Below, one piece after another: positions 6,004 through 10,002 of a stretch of 10,002 nucleotides of DNA (positions are counted from its first letter, which is position 1; every line of letters begins with the position of its first letter). The position numbers and the translations under genes were made by a program. The notes under the pieces were generated by a model. The model searched no databases. It was not told the origin of the DNA and saw only the letters and a program-made list of their open reading frames with translations. The DNA is from Phenylobacterium sp. (GTDB lineage: Bacteria > Pseudomonadota > Alphaproteobacteria > Caulobacterales > Caulobacteraceae). The DNA lies in NCBI GenBank assembly GCA_028698405.1, contig JAQVDF010000031.1, positions 1 through 10,002 of the forward strand, read 5' to 3'.

Positions 6004-7104
6004 ATGATCCACGATCCGCAACGAACCGGCGCCGCTCCCGAAGGTCAAGGGCCGGGCGAACGCGTCGCCAAGGCGCTCGCCCGGGCGGGGGTGGCCTCGC
6101 GGCGCGAGGTCGAGAAGCTGATCGCGGGCGGCCGGGTGGCGCTCAACGGCCAGGTCCTGACCACGCCTGCGGTCAAGGTCGAGCCCGGCGACATCCTCAC
6201 CGTCGATGGCGAGGTGGTGAACGAGCCCGAGCCCGCGCGCCTGTTCCGCTATCACAAGCCGGTCGGGCTGGTGACCAGCCACAAGGATCCTCAAGGCCGT
6301 CCGACGGTGTTCGGCGCGTTGCCGCCGGGCCTGCCGCGGCTGATCTCGGTGGGCCGGCTCGACCTCAACTCCGAGGGGCTGCTGCTGCTGACCAACGACG
6401 GGGGCCTGGCGCGCGCGCTGGAGCTGCCGGAGACGGCGGTGCTGCGTCGCTACCGCGCCCGCGCGCACGGGCGGATCACCCAGGAGAAGCTCGACACCCT
6501 GAAGAACGGCATCACCGTCGACGGCGTCCGCTACGGCCCGATCGAGGCCAGGCTCGACAAGGTCAAGGAGGGCCAGCAAGGCGCCAACGTCTGGATCAGC
6601 GTCACCCTGACCGAGGGCAAGAACCGCGAGGTGCGACGGGTGCTGGAGGCGCTGGGCTTGAAGGTGAACCGGCTGATCCGGCTGGCCTACGGCCCCTTCG
6701 CGCTAGGCACGCTGGGCGTCGGCGAGATCGAGGAGGTGGGCCCCCGGGTGATCCGCGAGCAGCTCGCCACCCATATCGACCCGCAGAACCTTCCCAAAGG
6801 CGACCGCCCGCAGTGGACGCCGCCCAAGCGGCCGGCCGGCGCGGCCCGCCGCGCGCTCAAGCCCCCCGGCGCCGCCCAGTCCGAGGCCGCCGCCGGCGAG
6901 GCGCCGAAGAAGAAGGCCTACAAGCCCGGCTGGGCCAAGCCGAAAATCAAGGCCGGCCCGCCGCGTCCGGCCAAGAAGGCCAAGGCCGCCAAGCCGATAG
7001 ATGCGCCGCGCGGCAAGGCCGCTGCGCCCGCCGCCGCCAGGCGCAAGGCGGGGCCGGCGAGGCTCGCAGCGCCCAGGCCCGAGGGGCGCGGTCGGCGCCG
7101 CTAG
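6004..7104 (+). CDS. rluB: 23S rRNA pseudouridine synthase, RsuA/RluB family
   Basis: The product is a 366-residue cytoplasmic enzyme that isomerises a uridine in rRNA. By similarity this is RluB, which acts on U2605 of 23S rRNA in E. coli; RluE/F or RsuA specificity is possible but less likely given the length and neighbours. An S4 RNA-binding domain covers about 19-72 (VAKALARAGVASRREVEKLI..G.V.LNG). The catalytic domain covers about 80-255, with GRLDLNSEGLLLLTNDG at 117-133 carrying the nucleophile Asp120, and EGKNREVRR at 204-212. From about 262 to the end is a Lys/Ala/Pro/Arg-rich, probably disordered basic tail of some 100 residues, likely an RNA-binding extension. ATG 6004 has no Shine-Dalgarno, so the mRNA may be leaderless. 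Its promoter must lie within tadA. The stop TAG shares the palindrome CTAG with the stop of the convergent membrane-protein gene. Confidence 0.92.
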   Translation: MIHDPQRTGAAPEGQGPGERVAKALARAGVASRREVEKLIAGGRVALNGQVLTTPAVKVEPGDILTVDGEVVNEPEPARLFRYHKPVGLVTSHKDPQGRPTVFGALPPGLPRLISVGRLDLNSEGLLLLTNDGGLARALELPETAVLRRYRARAHGRITQEKLDTLKNGITVDGVRYGPIEARLDKVKEGQQGANVWISVTLTEGKNREVRRVLEALGLKVNRLIRLAYGPFALGTLGVGEIEEVGPRVIREQLATHIDPQNLPKGDRPQWTPPKRPAGAARRALKPPGAAQSEAAAGEAPKKKAYKPGWAKPKIKAGPPRPAKKAKAAKPIDAPRGKAAAPAAARRKAGPARLAAPRPEGRGRRR

Positions 7105-7541
7105 CGGGTGCGGAAACGACGCTCCAGCGCGCGCACGTTCAGGGCGTAGGTGGCGAGGCCGGCCGCAAATGCCAGCGCCGCCAGGCCGAGCGCGGCGGCC
7201 GCCAGCGCGCCCGGCGCGGGCAGGGCCTCCGCGCCGGCGGCCTCGGCCGCGAAGCCGGCCAGCGACAGCCACAGGAACGGGGCTGCGCCCAGGCGCAGGC
7301 CGTCGGTGATGATCTCGGCCCAGGAGCTGCGGTGGCGGGCGACGCCGCCCTGGTGGTGGATCTCGGCGTCGTCCTTGGCCGAGGCCAGCATGGCGGTCAC
7401 GCCGGTGGCCGCGGTCACGGCGAACCACAGCGCCAGGCCGGCCAGCACCAGCCAGCGGAACGGCCAGTCGCCCGCGCCCCAGAGGGCGTAGGCCAGGAGG
7501 GCGGCGGCCGGCAGCGGCGCTCTGACGTCCCAGGAGTTCAT
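7101..7541 (-). CDS. Small hydrophobic membrane protein of unknown function
   Basis: I do not recognise this protein. From ATG 7541 it has 146 residues with about four hydrophobic segments (near 8-25, 30-50, 84-104 and 110-134), so it is probably an inner-membrane protein. A polar loop (about 53-82, KDDAEIHHQGG.ARHRSSWAEIITD) separates the two hairpins, and a basic tail (ALERRFRTR) closes it. The frame also offers ATG 7607 (168 residues). I prefer 7541 because the extra 22 codons include CTT, CTA, GGA, CCA and GCA, unlike the G/C-ending codons of the gene. They would also cover a palindrome and leave only six bases before the divergent DUF885 gene. An AGGAG lies two bases before ATG 7541, which is close for a ribosome site. 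The stop overlaps that of rluB. GC-rich codon use supports a real gene, but no family evidence does. Confidence 0.65.
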   Translation of the reverse strand: MNSWDVRAPLPAAALLAYALWGAGDWPFRWLVLAGLALWFAVTAATGVTAMLASAKDDAEIHHQGGVARHRSSWAEIITDGLRLGAAPFLWLSLAGFAAEAAGAEALPAPGALAAAALGLAALAFAAGLATYALNVRALERRFRTR

Positions 7542-7580
7542 CGCTCCTAGAAGCGCCTCGGGGGCGCTGCGGGTTGCTGG

Positions 7581-7592
7581 CGCGATATCGCG
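7581..7592. promoter_or_regulatory. 12-bp perfect palindrome upstream of the DUF885 gene
   Basis: CGCGATATCGCG is a perfect palindrome in the short region between the divergent starts at 7541 and 7614, 21 bases before ATG 7614. Position and symmetry suit a binding site for a dimeric regulator. No matching regulator is in the window, and one 12-bp palindrome is weak evidence on its own. Confidence 0.3.
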
Positions 7593-7613
7593 AGCCGTGC
7601 TCATCATGCGGCC

Positions 7614-9377
7614 ATGACCTTCGCCATGACCCGCCGCGGCGTCGCCGCCGCCCTGTCTCTGGTGCTGATCGGCGTGCGCCCCGCCGTCGCCCAGACCACG
7701 ACCCCCGCCGACGCCCGCTTCGCCGACCTCGCCAAGCGGTTCCTCGAACAGCTACTGCAGAGCTCGCCGATCCGCGCCACCACGCTCGGCGACCACCGCT
7801 TCGACCATCAGCTGGACGACGTCTCCGCCGCAGGCCGGGCCCGCGTCCTGGCCGCCGCCAAGGCGCTGCTCAAGGAGGCCGAGGCGATCCCGGCCCGCGA
7901 GCTCTCCCGCGAGAACCAAGTGGACCTGGCGATCCTGAAGAACGCCCTCGGCTTCCAGATCTGGTCGACCGAGGTGCTGCAGGACTGGGCCTGGGACCCG
8001 CAGATCTACAACGACCTGGCGGGCTCGGCCCTATACGGGCTGATGGCCCGGGAGTTCGCGCCGGCCCCGGTGCGCCTGCGGGCGGCGACCGCCCGGATGG
8101 AGGCGTTGCCGCAGCTGTTGGCCCAGGCGCGCCGAGAGCTGCAGCCGGCCCGCGTGCCCCCCACCCACGCCCAGACGGTGGCCCGCCAGAACGCCGGCCT
8201 GATGTCGATCGTCGACGACATGATCCTGCCCAAGGCCGGCGAGCTGCCGCCCGCCGAGCAGGCCCGGCTGAAGGCCGCCGCCGACAAGCTGCGGGCCGCC
8301 GTGGCCGAGCACCAGTCCTGGCTCGATGGGACGCTGGTCCCGCAGGCCAAGGGCGACTTCCGCCTGGGGGCCAAGCTCTACGACGAGAAGCTTGCCTTCG
8401 CCCTGATGTCGCCGCTCGACCGCGCGGAGGTGCGGCGGCGCGCCGAGGCGGCGCTGAAGGCGACGCGCGCGCGGATGCACGAGATCGCCCGCAAGGTGCT
8501 GGCCGACGCCGGTAAGCCCGCGCCGGACGGCGAGCAGGCGGCCATCGAGGCGGCGCTGGAGCTGGTCTACGCCGAGCGCGCGCCGCGCGACCGGCTGGTG
8601 GAGGCGAGCCGCGCGGCCCTCGACCAGGCGACCGCCTTCACACGCGAGAAGGATCTCATCACCCTGCCGGACGCGCCGGTGCAGGTGATCCTGATGCCGG
8701 AGTTCCAGCGCGGCTTCGCGGTGGCCTACTGCGACCCGCCCGGCCCGCTCGACAAGCAGCTGGACACCTTCTACGCGGTCTCGCCGATCCCGGACGAGTG
8801 GACCGAAGCCCAGGCCGAGAGCTTCCTGCGCGAATACAACGTCCGCGGCCTGCACGACGTGGCCATCCACGAGGGCGTGCCGGGCCACTACACCCAGCTC
8901 TGGCACGGCAACAAACACCCCAGCGTGCTGCGCGCGGTGCTCTGGTCGGGACCGTTCGTCGAGGGCTGGGCGGTCTACGCCGAGGAGATGATGGCCGACG
9001 CCGGCTACCTGGACGGAGACCCGCTGTTCCGACTGCAGCAGCTCAAGATGCGCATTCGCACCATCACCAACGCCATCCTCGACCAGATGGTCCACGTGGA
9101 CGGGGCCGACGAGGCCGAGGTGATGAAGTTCCTCACCGTCACCGCCTTCCAGCAGGAGCGGGAGGCGGCCGGCAAGTGGGTGCGGGCGCAGCTCTCCTCG
9201 GCCCAGCTGCCGACCTACTTCGTCGGCGTCTCCGAGCACGACGAACTCAGGGCCGAGGCGCGGCGGCGCGAGGGCGAGGCCTTCGACCTCAAGCGCTTCC
9301 ACGACCGGCTGCTGTCGTTCGGCGCGCCGCCGGTGCGTTGCGCACAGGCCTTGATGTTCGACGAGCCGATCGTCTAA
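7614..9377 (+). CDS. Exported DUF885 family protein, putative metallopeptidase-like
   Basis: The product has 587 residues. An N-terminal signal peptide is visible: MTRRG, a hydrophobic core to about residue 20, and cleavage probably after AVA-26, so the mature protein is periplasmic or lipid-free exported. The family hallmark HEGVPGH is at 419-425 (His419, Glu420, His425), followed by EGWAVYAEEMM at 450-460, which could supply a further acidic ligand. This resembles the zinc site of HExxH peptidases with an inserted Pro-Gly. DUF885 proteins are about 570-620 residues, so this one is full length; some are described as peptidase-like, but substrate and activity are unproven here. ATG 7614 or ATG 7626 (MTRRG) could be the start, and neither has a clear ribosome site. 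The gene ends ten bases before the GTG of rsmD, so the two are probably co-transcribed. Confidence 0.88.
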   Translation: MTFAMTRRGVAAALSLVLIGVRPAVAQTTTPADARFADLAKRFLEQLLQSSPIRATTLGDHRFDHQLDDVSAAGRARVLAAAKALLKEAEAIPARELSRENQVDLAILKNALGFQIWSTEVLQDWAWDPQIYNDLAGSALYGLMAREFAPAPVRLRAATARMEALPQLLAQARRELQPARVPPTHAQTVARQNAGLMSIVDDMILPKAGELPPAEQARLKAAADKLRAAVAEHQSWLDGTLVPQAKGDFRLGAKLYDEKLAFALMSPLDRAEVRRRAEAALKATRARMHEIARKVLADAGKPAPDGEQAAIEAALELVYAERAPRDRLVEASRAALDQATAFTREKDLITLPDAPVQVILMPEFQRGFAVAYCDPPGPLDKQLDTFYAVSPIPDEWTEAQAESFLREYNVRGLHDVAIHEGVPGHYTQLWHGNKHPSVLRAVLWSGPFVEGWAVYAEEMMADAGYLDGDPLFRLQQLKMRIRTITNAILDQMVHVDGADEAEVMKFLTVTAFQQEREAAGKWVRAQLSSAQLPTYFVGVSEHDELRAEARRREGEAFDLKRFHDRLLSFGAPPVRCAQALMFDEPIV

Positions 9378-9387
9378 GCGCGGCTGC

Positions 9388-9957
9388 GTGCGCATCGTCT
9401 CGGGGGAATTTCGCGGAAAGACGCTGGTCGCGCCGGCCGGCGAGGCCACGCGGCCGACGTCCGACCGCGCGCGCCAGGCGATCTTCAACATCCTCGAGCA
9501 CGCGCCCTGGTCGGACGGGGTGCGGGGCAGGCGAGTGATCGACCTGTTCGCCGGCTCCGGCGCGCTGGGTTTCGAGGCGCTGTCCAGGGGCGCGGCCTTC
9601 TGCCTGTTCGTGGAGACCGACGAGGCCGCCCGAGGCGCGATCCGCGAGAACGTCGACGCCATGGGCCTGTTCGGCCGCACCCGCGTGCACCGGCGCGACG
9701 CGACCCAGCTCGGGACCCGCCCCGGCGCCGACGGCCCGGCCTTCGAGCTGGCCTTCCTCGACCCGCCCTACGGCAAGGGCCTGGGCGAGACGGCGCTCGA
9801 ACGGCTCGCCGCTGGCGGCTGGCTGGCGCCCGGCGCCGTCGTGGTCTTCGAGCGCGGCGTGGGCGAGCCGGACTTCGCCGTCGAAGGCTTCGAGCCACTC
9901 GACGCCCGCGACTACGGCGCCGCCCGTGTCCACTTCCTCCGCTACACGTCCGCCTGA
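9388..9957 (+). CDS. rsmD: 16S rRNA (guanine(966)-N(2))-methyltransferase RsmD
   Basis: This SAM-dependent enzyme methylates N2 of G966 in 16S rRNA during 30S assembly. The 189-residue product is close to the family length. MRIVSGEFRGKTL at 1-13 and TRPTSDRARQAIFNIL at 21-36 are the family N-terminus. DLFAGSGALGFEALSRGA at 52-69 is SAM-binding motif I. DPPYGKG at 125-131 is the catalytic (D/N)PPY motif. The start is GTG 9388, fixed by the conserved MRI.SG beginning; there is no good Shine-Dalgarno, and it lies ten bases after the DUF885 stop, so it probably depends on coupling. In other alphaproteobacteria, as I recall, rsmD usually follows rluB directly; here two genes intervene. Confidence 0.95.
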   Translation: MRIVSGEFRGKTLVAPAGEATRPTSDRARQAIFNILEHAPWSDGVRGRRVIDLFAGSGALGFEALSRGAAFCLFVETDEAARGAIRENVDAMGLFGRTRVHRRDATQLGTRPGADGPAFELAFLDPPYGKGLGETALERLAAGGWLAPGAVVVFERGVGEPDFAVEGFEPLDARDYGAARVHFLRYTSA

Positions 9958-10002
9958 GACGCGCCCGGCCGCGTAGCGGCGACTCCAACCGCCAAGACCG
10001 CC

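Noticed and set aside
8031..9680. Long minus-strand frame opposite the DUF885 and rsmD genes
   Set aside because: It spans two recognised genes on the other strand, has biased composition and no family motif.
9968..9980. Small hairpin GCCGC / GCGGC after rsmD
   Set aside because: A 5-bp stem without a U-tract. The last 45 bases of the window hold no recognisable gene or terminator.
1..10002. CRISPR arrays, insertion sequences, prophage genes, tRNA or rRNA genes
   Set aside because: I saw no spaced direct repeats, transposase or phage-like motifs, terminal inverted repeats, or tRNA T-arm signatures on either strand.

Overview
The window is about 70% G+C by eye and almost entirely coding, with no gene-free stretch over 300 bases. 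The tadA // rluB ... rsmD neighbourhood, the Mfd-type helicase, the codon use, the leader-poor starts and a small RNA resembling the alphaproteobacterial alpha-r8/MmgR family all point to an alphaproteobacterium. Caulobacterales (Caulobacter/Phenylobacterium-like) is my best guess. That assignment is inference from memory of gene content, not the result of a search.

Layout. (1) 2-775, +: C-terminal part of an Mfd-like helicase, cut by the window edge. (2) 780-2687, -: a bifunctional class A penicillin-binding protein, tail to tail with the helicase. (3) 2688-2834: a divergent intergenic region with a run of 19 C. (4) 2835-4345, +: two overlapping paralogous TSUP (TauE/SafE) membrane transporters, the second starting at TTG inside the stop of the first. 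(5) 4344-4436, -: a probable small RNA gene with its own promoter, anti-Shine-Dalgarno motif and Rho-independent terminator, the terminator abutting the stop of the second transporter. (6) 4559-5458 and 5548-5991, -: an SDR-family dehydrogenase preceded by tadA. (7) 6004-7104, +: an RluB-type pseudouridine synthase, head to head with tadA. (8) 7101-7541, -: a small hydrophobic protein of unknown function. (9) 7614-9377, +: an exported DUF885 putative metallopeptidase-like protein. (10) 9388-9957, +: rsmD, a 16S rRNA methyltransferase.

How they fit together. tadA (tRNA wobble deamination), rluB (23S pseudouridylation) and rsmD (16S m2G966) form a translation/RNA-modification neighbourhood. Here rluB and rsmD are separated by a membrane protein gene and a DUF885 gene that do not belong to that theme. 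The PBP works in peptidoglycan synthesis and the TSUP pair in anion/sulfur-compound transport. The SDR resembles the (3R)-hydroxyacyl-CoA dehydrogenase type.

Nothing here looks like a defence island, prophage, insertion sequence or CRISPR array. The observations most worth a second look are the small RNA gene, the overlapping TSUP duplicate pair, the poly-C tract in a promoter region, the divergent Mfd-like C-terminus, and the two genes lodged between rluB and rsmD.
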